Shown here piece by piece: positions 1 to 6,178 of a stretch of DNA of 6,312 nucleotides. Position 1 is the stretch's first letter. Each line of letters begins with the position of its first letter. Source of the stretch: an uncultured Spirochaetota bacterium. GTDB taxonomy: Bacteria > Spirochaetota > UBA4802 > UBA5368. The notes beneath the pieces were generated by a model. That model was not told where the DNA came from. It was given only the letters and a program-made list of their open reading frames with translations, and ran no database searches. A program made the position numbers and the translations under genes. The stretch lies in NCBI GenBank assembly GCA_937864375.1, contig CALMJO010000131.1:1-6312 (forward strand). The letters are read 5' to 3'.

Positions 1-18
1 AAAAGCCCTTATAGGGCT
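1..18 (-). terminator. Possible intrinsic terminator at window edge
   Basis: Read on the minus strand this is a 6-bp stem (AGCCCT / AGGGCT) with a 3-base loop, followed by TTTT that runs into the window edge. It lies about 75 bases downstream of the minus-strand orphan gene and could end its transcript. The stem is short and the T tract is cut off by the edge, so the call is tentative. Confidence 0.4.
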
Positions 19-22
19 AGAG

Positions 23-50
23 CAGGCCACCCGCTAAGCGGGTGGTCCTG
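23..50. repeat. Strong GC-rich hairpin (inverted repeat)
   Basis: CCACCCGC at 27-34 pairs perfectly with GCGGGTGG at 38-45 around a TAA loop. Pairing extends outward through CAGG (23-26) and CCTG (47-50) with one bulged T at 46, giving about 12 base pairs. It sits in tandem with the smaller hairpin at 4-18, downstream of the AT-rich minus-strand gene. It may be part of a two-hairpin terminator or a dispersed palindromic repeat. No T tract follows it directly on either strand. Confidence 0.6.
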
Positions 51-90
51 ACTGCCTGTCTTGGTTTTTTTCGGGAAGTTCCTGTTTGTA

Positions 91-525
91 TCAGGTTTTT
101 TCCCAGTGTATTCTCCAAATTATCTCTTCTGGCAATACAATCCTCGCCATAGTGCGACCTGAGAAGGGATAATTATCATGCCTTCCATCAACTTTAACGT
201 TGTGACTATTTGTTAAATACTCATCGAGATAAAGTTCAAGAGAAATGGTCAATAGGAGAGAAACCGACTTTTTATAGAACTTCCGCATATCGGTGAAAAA
301 TTCGTATTCGGATTCTTCAAACACGACATGAATCCTGTCTCGTTCTCCTTTTGGTTTTCTTTTCTGGTATTTTACACCTCCACTGAAGCAGCAAAAACTT
401 GCTTGGGACGATAATAGACGGCTTATCAGCGAACTGCAAAGCCATGACCTGGATTTGCCCGTGAGCAGGGAAGCCTGGTTCAACCTGAAAATCAATTTGA
501 CAACGAGGTACAACGCTGCTTTCAT
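91..525 (-). CDS. Hypothetical protein, possibly a small DNA-binding protein
   Basis: I do not recognise this 144-residue protein. The ATG at 525 is chosen because AAGGAAG stands 5 bases upstream on the minus strand; an in-frame GTG at 531 lies inside that ribosome site. The first 50 residues are rich in Ser, Leu and Cys and look less protein-like. From about residue 51 the sequence looks real: a basic stretch (KYQKRKPKGERDR), a short strand-like segment (RIHVVF), then helical segments (EYEFFTDMRKFYKKSVSLLL and SLELYLDEYL) and an aromatic end (WRIHWEKT). A strand followed by two helices after a basic patch is loosely like ribbon-helix-helix regulators; that is inference. The gene is much AT-richer than its neighbours, which suggests transfer. 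It diverges from the pab operon. The N-terminus could be wrong or the gene could be a remnant, because other frames are also open over 317-580. Confidence 0.45.
   Translation of the reverse strand: MKAALYLVVKLIFRLNQASLLTGKSRSWLCSSLISRLLSSQASFCCFSGGVKYQKRKPKGERDRIHVVFEESEYEFFTDMRKFYKKSVSLLLTISLELYLDEYLTNSHNVKVDGRHDNYPFSGRTMARIVLPEEIIWRIHWEKT
497..525 (+). promoter_or_regulatory. Candidate sigma-70-type promoter for the pab operon
   Basis: A perfect TTGACA at 497-502 is followed after 17 bases by TTTCAT at 520-525, which matches 4 of 6 bases of TATAAT. Transcription would start near 532 and give a leader of about 56 bases before pabB. It overlaps the start of the divergent minus-strand gene, so the two may interfere. 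The call is by eye and unproven. Confidence 0.4.
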
Positions 526-587
526 TTGCACTTCCTTTATGCATAGTAGGGTGCGGCTGATACTTATCCGTTTTTAGGAAAGATTTT

Positions 588-1610
588 ATGAACAATATTC
601 TGCAGTCGGGAAGGCCGGATGATGCCTGCTTGTTGAAGGAAGAAGCTGAATCATGGGTCCAGACCATGAACCGTCTGGGCGCCTCGCGAACGCCCTTCCT
701 GTTTATTATCGATTACGAGATGCGCGAACCCGTGGTCCAGCCGCTTTTAGAGGTCGATCCCGTGCGCATTATGTACGACGCGGGAGGGATGCGAAATTAC
801 CCGCAAGCGCGCGCCGACGCGCGCGGCCTTATGCTTGAATGCAGGCCGGTGCCATATGCGCGCTACCTGGAATCGTTTTGCCGCGTGCAGAAGCACCTTC
901 GCGACGGCGATTCCTACCTGGTCAACCTCACCTGCCGGACGCCGGTGCTTACGGATCGCGGACTCCGGGACATTTTTCTGGGTAGCACCGCCCTCTTCAG
1001 GCTTTTTTTCGATGACCGGTTCGTCGTGTTCTCGCCGGAGCGATTCGTCCGGATCGAGAATGACCGCATATGCACCTATCCCATGAAGGGGACCATCGAC
1101 GCGTCGGCCCATGGCGCGATGGAGACGCTTCTCGCCGACGGGAAGGAGCTCGCCGAGCATCTGACGATCGTGGACCTTCTGCGAAACGACCTGTCACTCG
1201 TTTCTCGGCGGGTTTCCGTTGCGCGCTTTCGCTATGTAACACGGGTTGAAACGCGTAGAGGCCCCATCCTCCAGACGAGCTCGGAAATCCGGGGGGAGCT
1301 CCAGGTGAACTGGGAAAGGCGCATCGGCGACATCATCGCGTCGCTGCTCCCGGCGGGATCGGTTACGGGCGCGCCTAAAAAGAAAACTGTTGAAATAATT
1401 CGCGCCGTGGAGGACTATTCCCGGGGATTTTATACAGGCGTGTTCGGGATATTCGACGGCACGCGGCTCGACAGCGGCGTGATGATCCGCTTTATCGAGC
1501 GCGACGGCGATTCCTTCTTTTACAAAAGCGGCGGAGGCATAACCGTGTACAGCGATCCGGAAGCCGAATACCGGGAAATGGTGCAAAAAATCTATGTCCC
1601 TATTGCTTGA
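588..1610 (+). CDS. pabB: Aminodeoxychorismate synthase component I (PabB)
   Basis: This is a 340-residue chorismate-binding enzyme expected to aminate chorismate to 4-amino-4-deoxychorismate, with ammonia from a PabA glutaminase, for folate. Visible family motifs are SPERF (Glu151), PMKGT with Lys167, EHLTIVDLLRNDL (from Glu190), GSVTGAPK (ending at Lys264), and GGGI (Gly315-317) followed by SDPEAEY. Lys167 stands where E. coli PabB has its PIKGT lysine, whereas anthranilate synthase TrpE has Ala; this favours PabB over TrpE. The protein is about 110 residues shorter than E. coli PabB (453) and lacks most of the N-terminal domain, as other compact PabB proteins do. The ATG follows AGGAAAG with 5-base spacing. 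The end overlaps the next gene by 17 bases, so the two are probably translated together. No pabA is in the window. Confidence 0.87.
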   Translation: MNNILQSGRPDDACLLKEEAESWVQTMNRLGASRTPFLFIIDYEMREPVVQPLLEVDPVRIMYDAGGMRNYPQARADARGLMLECRPVPYARYLESFCRVQKHLRDGDSYLVNLTCRTPVLTDRGLRDIFLGSTALFRLFFDDRFVVFSPERFVRIENDRICTYPMKGTIDASAHGAMETLLADGKELAEHLTIVDLLRNDLSLVSRRVSVARFRYVTRVETRRGPILQTSSEIRGELQVNWERRIGDIIASLLPAGSVTGAPKKKTVEIIRAVEDYSRGFYTGVFGIFDGTRLDSGVMIRFIERDGDSFFYKSGGGITVYSDPEAEYREMVQKIYVPIA

Positions 1611-2205
1611 ATCGATTCGCGTCCAGGACGGCGCGCTTGTAAACGTCCACCTTCACCAGGAGCGGATGGACCGTTCCCGGCGGGAGATCCTTGGACGTGA
1701 TGACGCGATCGAGCTCGCGTCGAGCGTGAGCGTACCGGCGGACTTCGCGCGCGGTCTCGTGAAGTGCCGCGTGCTCTACCGGGAACGCATCGAGCGCGTC
1801 GAGTTCGCGGCTTACAGCCGGCGGACGGTCCGTTCGCTCATGCTGGTGTACAGCGACACTGTCGAGTACGCGCATAAATACGAGGACAAGTCGGCGCTCC
1901 ATGCGCTTCTCGCCCAAAAGGGTGAATGCGACGATGTACTCATCGTGAAGCACGGTCGCGTTACCGACACCTCGTTCAGCAATATCGCGCTCTTTGACGG
2001 CACGCACTGGGTGACCCCCGACGCGCCGCTCCTGGAGGGCACCATGCGCGCCGGGCTCATCGCCGCCGGGAGGCTTGTCGCGCGGGAGGTTCGCGTGGAA
2101 GATCTGAAGAACTTCCGCGAGGCGCACTGCATCAACTGCATGTGCGCACCTGGCGATGTCGTGGTTCCCGTGGAAAGGATTTTCGGGGGGCCCGGATGCG
2201 CGTGA
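1594..2205 (+). CDS. pabC: Class IV aminotransferase, probable aminodeoxychorismate lyase (PabC-like)
   Basis: This is a 203-residue PLP enzyme of fold type IV. Placed directly after pabB and overlapping it, it most likely removes pyruvate from aminodeoxychorismate to give 4-aminobenzoate. Lys95 (in AHKYEDKS) is at the right distance from the DDVLIVKHGRVTD segment to be the PLP lysine. VTDTSFSN (Asp125) matches the family's V-[ST]-E-x3-N block with Asp in place of Glu, and LLEGTMR (146-152) matches the L-x-G-x-T/R block. It is shorter than E. coli PabC (269 residues), with a reduced N-terminal domain, as in other short proteins paired with compact PabB. An alternative is an amino-acid aminotransferase of the IlvE/DAAT group, but length and context argue against it. 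The end overlaps the next gene by 10 bases. Confidence 0.72.
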   Translation: MSLLLESIRVQDGALVNVHLHQERMDRSRREILGRDDAIELASSVSVPADFARGLVKCRVLYRERIERVEFAAYSRRTVRSLMLVYSDTVEYAHKYEDKSALHALLAQKGECDDVLIVKHGRVTDTSFSNIALFDGTHWVTPDAPLLEGTMRAGLIAAGRLVAREVRVEDLKNFREAHCINCMCAPGDVVVPVERIFGGPGCA

Positions 2206-2810
2206 TGGTGGTCCTCGCCCATTTTTCGCCCGGAAGCTTCAACACTGCCATCGCCGCTGCCGCGCGGGCGGCACTAGAACGAAACGATCATGAAATATAT
2301 TTCCACGATCTCTATCGAGAGGGATTTGATCCCCTTATGCGGGAGTCCGAAAATCGGCGGGACGCAGCCCTTTCCCCGGAACTACGCGTGCATTGCGACG
2401 AGCTCCGGCGGGCCGGTGGGCTGGTGGTGGTACACCCCAACTGGTGGGGGCAGCCGCCCGCCATACTCAAGGGCTGGATCGACAGGGTGATCCGTGCCGG
2501 GGTCGCCTACGAGTTCATTGGCGCGGACATGGGCGAGGGCGTGCCGGCGGGGCTGCTGGCGGGGAAAACCGGCCTAGTCTTCAATACGTCGGACACGCCG
2601 CAGGAGCGGGAGCGAAGCGTGTTCGGGGACCCGCTCGAACTGATCTGGAAGAAATGCATCTTCGAGTTCTGCGGGATTACGCGCCACCACAGGGTAATGT
2701 ACAATGTCGTGGTGACCAGTACTCCCGCCCAGCGCGCCGCGTGGCTTGCAGACGTGGAAAGGATAATCGATGAATACTTCCCGGCGGCGCCGCCGGAAGG
2801 GGGAGGGTGA
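2196..2810 (+). CDS. Flavodoxin-fold NAD(P)H oxidoreductase (NQO1/MdaB/KefF-like)
   Basis: This is a 204-residue cytoplasmic flavoprotein of the Flavodoxin_2 family, whose members move two electrons from NAD(P)H to quinones or similar acceptors through bound FMN or FAD. The first strand MRVMVVLAHFSP leads into SFN (14-16), a phosphate-binding loop. HPNWWGQPPAILKGWIDRV (80-98) is the family's characteristic flavin- and substrate-site block, and NTSDTPQE (from Asn130) is the following flavin loop. The ATG at 2196 is preferred: it begins the first strand and has GGGGGG 5 bases upstream. The in-frame start at 2142 would add 18 unlikely residues, and ATG 2205 is a second option (TGATG junction). 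It overlaps the upstream gene by 10 bases and the downstream one by 4. The substrate cannot be told, and a role in 4-aminobenzoate synthesis is not implied by family. Confidence 0.85.
   Translation: MRVMVVLAHFSPGSFNTAIAAAARAALERNDHEIYFHDLYREGFDPLMRESENRRDAALSPELRVHCDELRRAGGLVVVHPNWWGQPPAILKGWIDRVIRAGVAYEFIGADMGEGVPAGLLAGKTGLVFNTSDTPQERERSVFGDPLELIWKKCIFEFCGITRHHRVMYNVVVTSTPAQRAAWLADVERIIDEYFPAAPPEGGG
2781..2796. repeat. 16-bp perfect palindrome before the SDR start
   Basis: CCGGCGGCGCCGCCGG is fully self-complementary. It encodes part of the C-terminus of the flavodoxin-fold protein and ends at the first bases of the GGAAGG Shine-Dalgarno-like run at 2795-2800. In mRNA it could fold or pair with another copy and affect loading of ribosomes on the next gene. 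In such GC-rich coding DNA it may be chance. Confidence 0.4.
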
Positions 2811-3604
2811 TCTTGGATCTTGGACTGAAGGGAAAGGTCGCCGTCGTGACCGCGTCGAGCAGGGGGCTTGGCCGCGCCGTCGCCATGGAGCTCGCCGCCG
2901 AGGGGGCCAGGCTCGCCATCTGTTCGCGCGATGCGGAAAGGATTCGTACGACCGCGGAAGAGCTCAAGCGTACCTATGGAGCCGAGGTGTTGCACGACGC
3001 GTGCGACGTGACAAGTCAGGCCGACGTGGACCGGTTCGCGAAGCGGGTGCTCGACCACTACGGAACGGCGCACGTTCTCTTTACGAACTCGAACGGCCCT
3101 CCCGCGGGCGCGCTGAAGGATTTTGGACCGGGAGATTTCAGGGGCGCGCTCGAGTCCAACCTCATGAGCGCGGTCAGCCTCGTATACGCGTTCCTTCCCG
3201 CGATGCAGGCGCAGCGCTGGGGCCGCATCATCGCCTCGACCTCCATAACGGTACGGCAGCCCAGTCCCACGCTCGTGCTCTCGAACGTGTCCAGGGTGGG
3301 CGTAATAGCGCTGGTGAAAAGCCTCGCCCAGGAGGTCGCCGCGTTCAACATAACGGCAAACGCGGTCGCGCCGGGCTATATCATGACCGACCGCGTGGAA
3401 TCGCTCTTTGGCGAGCGCGCGAAGAAAGAAAATATTTCATTTGACAAGGTACGCGGCGAGATGGAAAAGAATATTCCGCTGGGGCGCATCGGCGAGCCGC
3501 GGGAGTTCGGCGCCCTGGTCGCGTTCCTGGCGTCGGAGCGCGCCGGCTACATCAACGGTGAGACGATCCTCATCGACGGCGGGCTGTACAAGGGACTCAT
3601 GTAG
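2807..3604 (+). CDS. SDR-family oxidoreductase lacking the YxxxK catalytic pair
   Basis: This 265-residue protein has the Rossmann fold of short-chain dehydrogenases. TASSRGLG (about 15-22) is the NAD(P)-binding loop, CDVTS the adenine-site Asp block, TNSNGPP stands for NNAG, and the C-terminal IDGG is intact. Aligned by eye with E. coli FabG (Ser138, Tyr151, Lys155), Ser146 is kept but the Tyr position is Ser159 and the Lys position is Arg163 (segment SNVSR). A known FabG-like subgroup has such a degenerate catalytic tetrad (I recall it as BKR_like_SDR_like in CDD), with forms like LSNxxR, so this is probably a family trait and not damage. The reaction is unknown. The GTG at 2807 gives a 4-base GTGA overlap and has GGAAGG 6 bases upstream; TTG at 2813 is equally well placed behind GGAGG (2802-2806). 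It is the last gene of the pab operon. Confidence 0.88.
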   Translation: MILDLGLKGKVAVVTASSRGLGRAVAMELAAEGARLAICSRDAERIRTTAEELKRTYGAEVLHDACDVTSQADVDRFAKRVLDHYGTAHVLFTNSNGPPAGALKDFGPGDFRGALESNLMSAVSLVYAFLPAMQAQRWGRIIASTSITVRQPSPTLVLSNVSRVGVIALVKSLAQEVAAFNITANAVAPGYIMTDRVESLFGERAKKENISFDKVRGEMEKNIPLGRIGEPREFGALVAFLASERAGYINGETILIDGGLYKGLM

Positions 3605-3629
3605 CACTAACAGAAAGCTTAACAAAGGC

Positions 3630-3783
3630 GTGTAAGAAAGGGAGATAAGGAGATAACGGCATAACGGCGATTGAAGAGATGGGGAATGGTTGTGCTGGAT
3701 GGCGAATGCATGCCTCTGGCCCAGTAAGTCATCCATTTTTTATCTCCATATCTCATCTATCCCCCTCTCTCCTATTCTTACAC
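3630..3783. repeat. GA-rich segment bounded by 9-bp inverted repeats
   Basis: GTGTAAGAA at 3630-3638 is matched in inverse by TTCTTACAC at 3775-3783. Inside each end the sequence stays purine-rich on the inward-reading strand, with loosely repeated GGAGA, GGAGATAA and GAGAT units. ATAACGGC occurs twice in tandem at 3653-3668. The segment fills most of the 231-base gap between the dehydrogenase gene and dapL and contains no convincing gene. It could be a small non-autonomous mobile element, a degenerate intergenic repeat or a long imperfect RNA hairpin. No target-site duplication is evident (CG before the left end, ACG after the right end). Confidence 0.45.
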
Positions 3784-3835
3784 ACGATCAAGTACGTAAT
3801 TTCAGAATGCATTGCTGGAGACAGGTAGGAGAACC

Positions 3836-5053
3836 ATGATCAGGATCAACGAGAACTATCGCTTGCTCAAATCGTCGTATCTTTTTTCGGAAATCGCGAA
3901 GAGGGTGGGAGCGTTCCAGGAGGCCAATCCGGGGAAGCGCATAATACGCATGGGGATAGGCGACGTGACGGTGCCGCTCCCGCCGGCGATCATCAGGGCC
4001 TTCCACGAGGGCGTTGACGACATGGCGAGCATGGAGCGCTTCAAGGGATACGGGCCTGAGCAGGGGTACGATTTCCTGCGTGAAAAAATCGCCCGGAACG
4101 ATTTTCGCTCGCGCGGCGCTCACATAGAGGCGGACGAGATCTTCATAAGCGACGGCGCCAAGTGCGACACCGGGAACTTCCAGGAGCTCTTTGCACAGGA
4201 CTGCGTCGTCGCCGTTCCCGACCCGGTATACCCGGTGTACGTGGACACCAACGTAATGGCGGGACGCGCGGGCGCCGGCGACGGAGGGCGCTACAAGGGG
4301 CTCGTCTACATGGAATGCACTGCCGGCAACGACTTCGTGCCCGACTTCCCACGTGAGCGCGCCGATCTCATTTATTTGTGTTTCCCCAACAATCCCACCG
4401 GCGCAACCATCACGAGGGAGCGGCTTGCCGCGTGGGTGGAATACGCGCGGGAAAACAAGAGCCTGATTCTTTACGACGCGGCTTACGAGGCGTTCATCCG
4501 GGAGGTGTCGCTCCCGCGCAGCATCTTCGAGATTCCGGGGGCCCGCGAAGTGGCCGTCGAGTTCAGGAGCTTCTCAAAAACCGCCGGGTTCACGGGGACC
4601 CGCTGCGCCTTCACCGTCATCCCCAAGGACTGCCGTGCATTCGACGCCGATGGCAATCCCCAGTTCATCCACGCGCTCTGGAACAGGCGCCACACGACCA
4701 AGTTTAACGGCGTGTCCTACCCGGTCCAGCGCGCCGCGGAAGCGGTGTACTCGCCCGAGGGGGCGAAGCAGGTGCGCGAGATCGTCGACTATTACCTGGA
4801 GAACGCGCGGCTCGTGCGCAGGGAAATGACAAAACTGGGATACGCCTGCACGGGCGGACAGGACTCACCCTACATCTGGGTCAACACGGGAAAGTCATCC
4901 TGGGAATTCTTCGACATGCTGCTTGCGAAGGCCGCGGTCGTGTGCACGCCGGGCGAGGGCTTCGGGAAGTGCGGCGAGGGATTCATCCGCATCAGCGCGT
5001 TCAACAGCCGCGAAAACGTGGTCGAGGCGCTGGAAAGGATTTCAAAGGTATAA
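3836..5053 (+). CDS. dapL: LL-diaminopimelate aminotransferase (DapL)
   Basis: This 405-residue cytoplasmic fold-type I PLP enzyme converts tetrahydrodipicolinate directly to LL-2,6-diaminopimelate with glutamate as amino donor, bypassing the acylated DapD/DapC/DapE steps. The product feeds lysine and peptidoglycan synthesis. Visible landmarks are the DapL-type opening MIRINENYRLLKSSYLFSEI, MGIGDVT (39-45), SDGAKCD, FPNNPTGAT (from Phe183), YDAAY with Asp214 (PLP ring nitrogen) and Tyr217, SFSKTAGFTGTR with Lys248 as the Schiff-base lysine, and GFIRISAF with Arg385 for the substrate carboxylate. Length is normal for the family (about 410). The ATG at 3836 has AGGAG 4 bases upstream and starts exactly where family members do, so the in-frame TTG at 3812 is rejected. 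It stands alone after a 231-base gap and probably has its own promoter, which I could not identify. Confidence 0.95.
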   Translation: MIRINENYRLLKSSYLFSEIAKRVGAFQEANPGKRIIRMGIGDVTVPLPPAIIRAFHEGVDDMASMERFKGYGPEQGYDFLREKIARNDFRSRGAHIEADEIFISDGAKCDTGNFQELFAQDCVVAVPDPVYPVYVDTNVMAGRAGAGDGGRYKGLVYMECTAGNDFVPDFPRERADLIYLCFPNNPTGATITRERLAAWVEYARENKSLILYDAAYEAFIREVSLPRSIFEIPGAREVAVEFRSFSKTAGFTGTRCAFTVIPKDCRAFDADGNPQFIHALWNRRHTTKFNGVSYPVQRAAEAVYSPEGAKQVREIVDYYLENARLVRREMTKLGYACTGGQDSPYIWVNTGKSSWEFFDMLLAKAAVVCTPGEGFGKCGEGFIRISAFNSRENVVEALERISKV

Positions 5054-5063
5054 TTTGAAAGGG

Positions 5064-5114
5064 GGGACATTACTGTAGCGACGTCCCGCCGGGACGTCGC
5101 TACAGTAATGTCCC
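5064..5114. repeat. Perfect 51-base palindrome between convergent genes
   Basis: Arms of 25 bases (5064-5088 and 5090-5114) are exact reverse complements around a single central C at 5089. Each arm contains GTAGCGACGTCCC, so the AatII-type hexamer GACGTC appears twice. It fills most of the 73-base gap between the ends of dapL and engB. RNA from either strand would form a very stable hairpin that could end both transcripts, but no good T tract follows on either side. It may instead be one copy of a dispersed palindromic (REP- or MITE-like) repeat. Confidence 0.92.
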
Positions 5115-5126
5115 TCATCCCCATTC

Positions 5127-5729
5127 CTACACGTCTTTTTCTTTGCCTGATCCATACTCCCTGATGAGCCCCATCAGCTCCTTCTTCCCGTCGCCCGTTT
5201 CCGCGGATGAGAGAAACACCGAATCCGCTCCTATCCCCAGCCCGTCCGCGATCTCGCGGCGGCGCTGCGCACGGCGGCCGCGCGGGAGCTTGTCGCACTT
5301 GGTCGCGACGATCGCGGTGGGGATGCCCAGTTTTTCCAGGTGCGCGATCATCTCGTGCTCGAAGTCGCCGGGCTCCCGGCGGATGTCGATGAGGAGGAAC
5401 ACGAGGCGCAGGCGGTCGCGCGCCGCCAGGTAGGATCTTATGAGCGGGAGAAACTGCTTTTTCATCTCCACCGGGAGCTTCGCGTAACCGTAGCCCGGGA
5501 GGTCCACCAGCGTGATCCGGCCCTCCAGAATGAAGAAATTTATTGACTTGGTCACACCGGGCTTGGCCCCCACCTTGACCAGGCCCCGCACGCCCGTCAC
5601 CATGTTCAGGAACGAGGACTTGCCCACGTTCGAGCGGCCCATCACCGCGATCTCGGGATGGGGAAGCGCGGGAAAGTCCGCCGCGCGAAACGCGCTTTTA
5701 AGGAAGACCGCCTTTGCCTGTGCCGTCAT
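5127..5729 (-). CDS. engB: Ribosome-assembly GTPase EngB (YihA/YsxC)
   Basis: This 200-residue GTPase of the TrmE-Era-EngA-EngB group acts in the cytoplasm and is needed for late assembly of the large ribosomal subunit in bacteria where it has been studied. All G motifs are present: G1 GRSNVGKS (31-38), G2 Thr60 within KPGVTKSINF, G3 DLPG (76-79) followed by YGYAKLP, G4 TKCD (143-146) with Lys147, and G5 SSA (174-176). Length is typical for the family. The ATG overlaps the rimI stop codon by 4 bases (ATGA), and AAGGAC stands 5 bases upstream inside the end of rimI, so the two genes are probably co-translated. It converges with dapL, and the 51-base palindrome begins 12 bases beyond its stop codon. 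Confidence 0.97.
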   Translation of the reverse strand: MTAQAKAVFLKSAFRAADFPALPHPEIAVMGRSNVGKSSFLNMVTGVRGLVKVGAKPGVTKSINFFILEGRITLVDLPGYGYAKLPVEMKKQFLPLIRSYLAARDRLRLVFLLIDIRREPGDFEHEMIAHLEKLGIPTAIVATKCDKLPRGRRAQRRREIADGLGIGADSVFLSSAETGDGKKELMGLIREYGSGKEKDV

Positions 5730-6172
5730 TGCATGTCCTTTTCCATGAGCACCGCGTCGTCGTCATGGTAATAGTTTTTCCTGCGGCCGTTTTCAATGAA
5801 GCCCAGCGCCCTGTAAAACCCGCGCGCCTCCTCGTTTTTTGACCGGACCTCCAGGAGAACCCGTGCCGTGCCCTGCGACGCGAGCCTGTCCGTGATCGCG
5901 CCCACCAGCACGCCGCCCACGCCGCGGCGGCGCGCGCCCGGCCGCACCGCGATGTGGTTGAGCTGGATCTCGCCGCGCACGTCCCACGCGATCACGTAGC
6001 CCATGATCTCGCCGGAGCGCTCCGCGACCAGGAAATGGGACCACGACACGGAGAGCTCGTGCTCGATGTTCTTCCTGCTCCAGGGCGCGGTGAAGCATTC
6101 CTCCTCGATCTCGAGGATGGCGTCGATGTCGCGCGCGTCCGCGTCGCGGATGAGGGGCGTGCTGTCGGTCAC
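5726..6172 (-). CDS. rimI: Ribosomal protein S18-alanine N-acetyltransferase (RimI)
   Basis: This 148-residue GNAT-fold enzyme is expected to move an acetyl group from acetyl-CoA to the N-terminal alanine of ribosomal protein S18. The order of family blocks is right: IRDADARDIDAILEIEEECF, PWS (30-32), LNHIAVRP, the acetyl-CoA loop RRRGVGG (81-87), LLEVRSKN with Glu108, GFYRALGF with Tyr120, and the ending RRKNYYHDDDAVLMEKDM. Glu108 and Tyr120 have the same 12-residue spacing as the catalytic Glu103/Tyr115 pair of E. coli RimI. The start is taken as GTG because an in-frame TGA lies six codons upstream (ending at 6188) with no ATG between; no strong ribosome site is seen. It overlaps engB by 4 bases. 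tsaB, often beside rimI, is not seen. Broader-specificity GNATs are an alternative. Confidence 0.9.
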   Translation of the reverse strand: MTDSTPLIRDADARDIDAILEIEEECFTAPWSRKNIEHELSVSWSHFLVAERSGEIMGYVIAWDVRGEIQLNHIAVRPGARRRGVGGVLVGAITDRLASQGTARVLLEVRSKNEEARGFYRALGFIENGRRKNYYHDDDAVLMEKDMQ

Positions 6173-6178
6173 GATGCC

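Noticed and set aside
1..60. Integron attC site for the hairpin at 23-50
   Set aside because: No GTTRRRY/RYYYAAC core pair flanks the hairpin, and no integrase is seen.
317..667. A second minus-strand frame of 116 codons over the orphan gene and the pabB start
   Set aside because: No ribosome site before it, and it runs into pabB on the opposite strand; kept only as an observation on multiple open frames.
588..1610. Anthranilate synthase (TrpE) or isochorismate synthase instead of PabB
   Set aside because: The PMKGT lysine and the following PabC-like gene favour aminodeoxychorismate synthase; no trp or men genes are nearby.
2770..3444. A long plus-strand frame of 224 codons inside the dehydrogenase gene
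   Set aside because: It is Arg/Gly-rich, has no family features, and overlaps a clearly recognisable SDR in another frame; a GC-rich shadow.
3600..3835. A promoter or lysine riboswitch ahead of dapL
   Set aside because: No convincing -35/-10 pair and no recognisable conserved lysine-riboswitch sequence could be picked out by eye.
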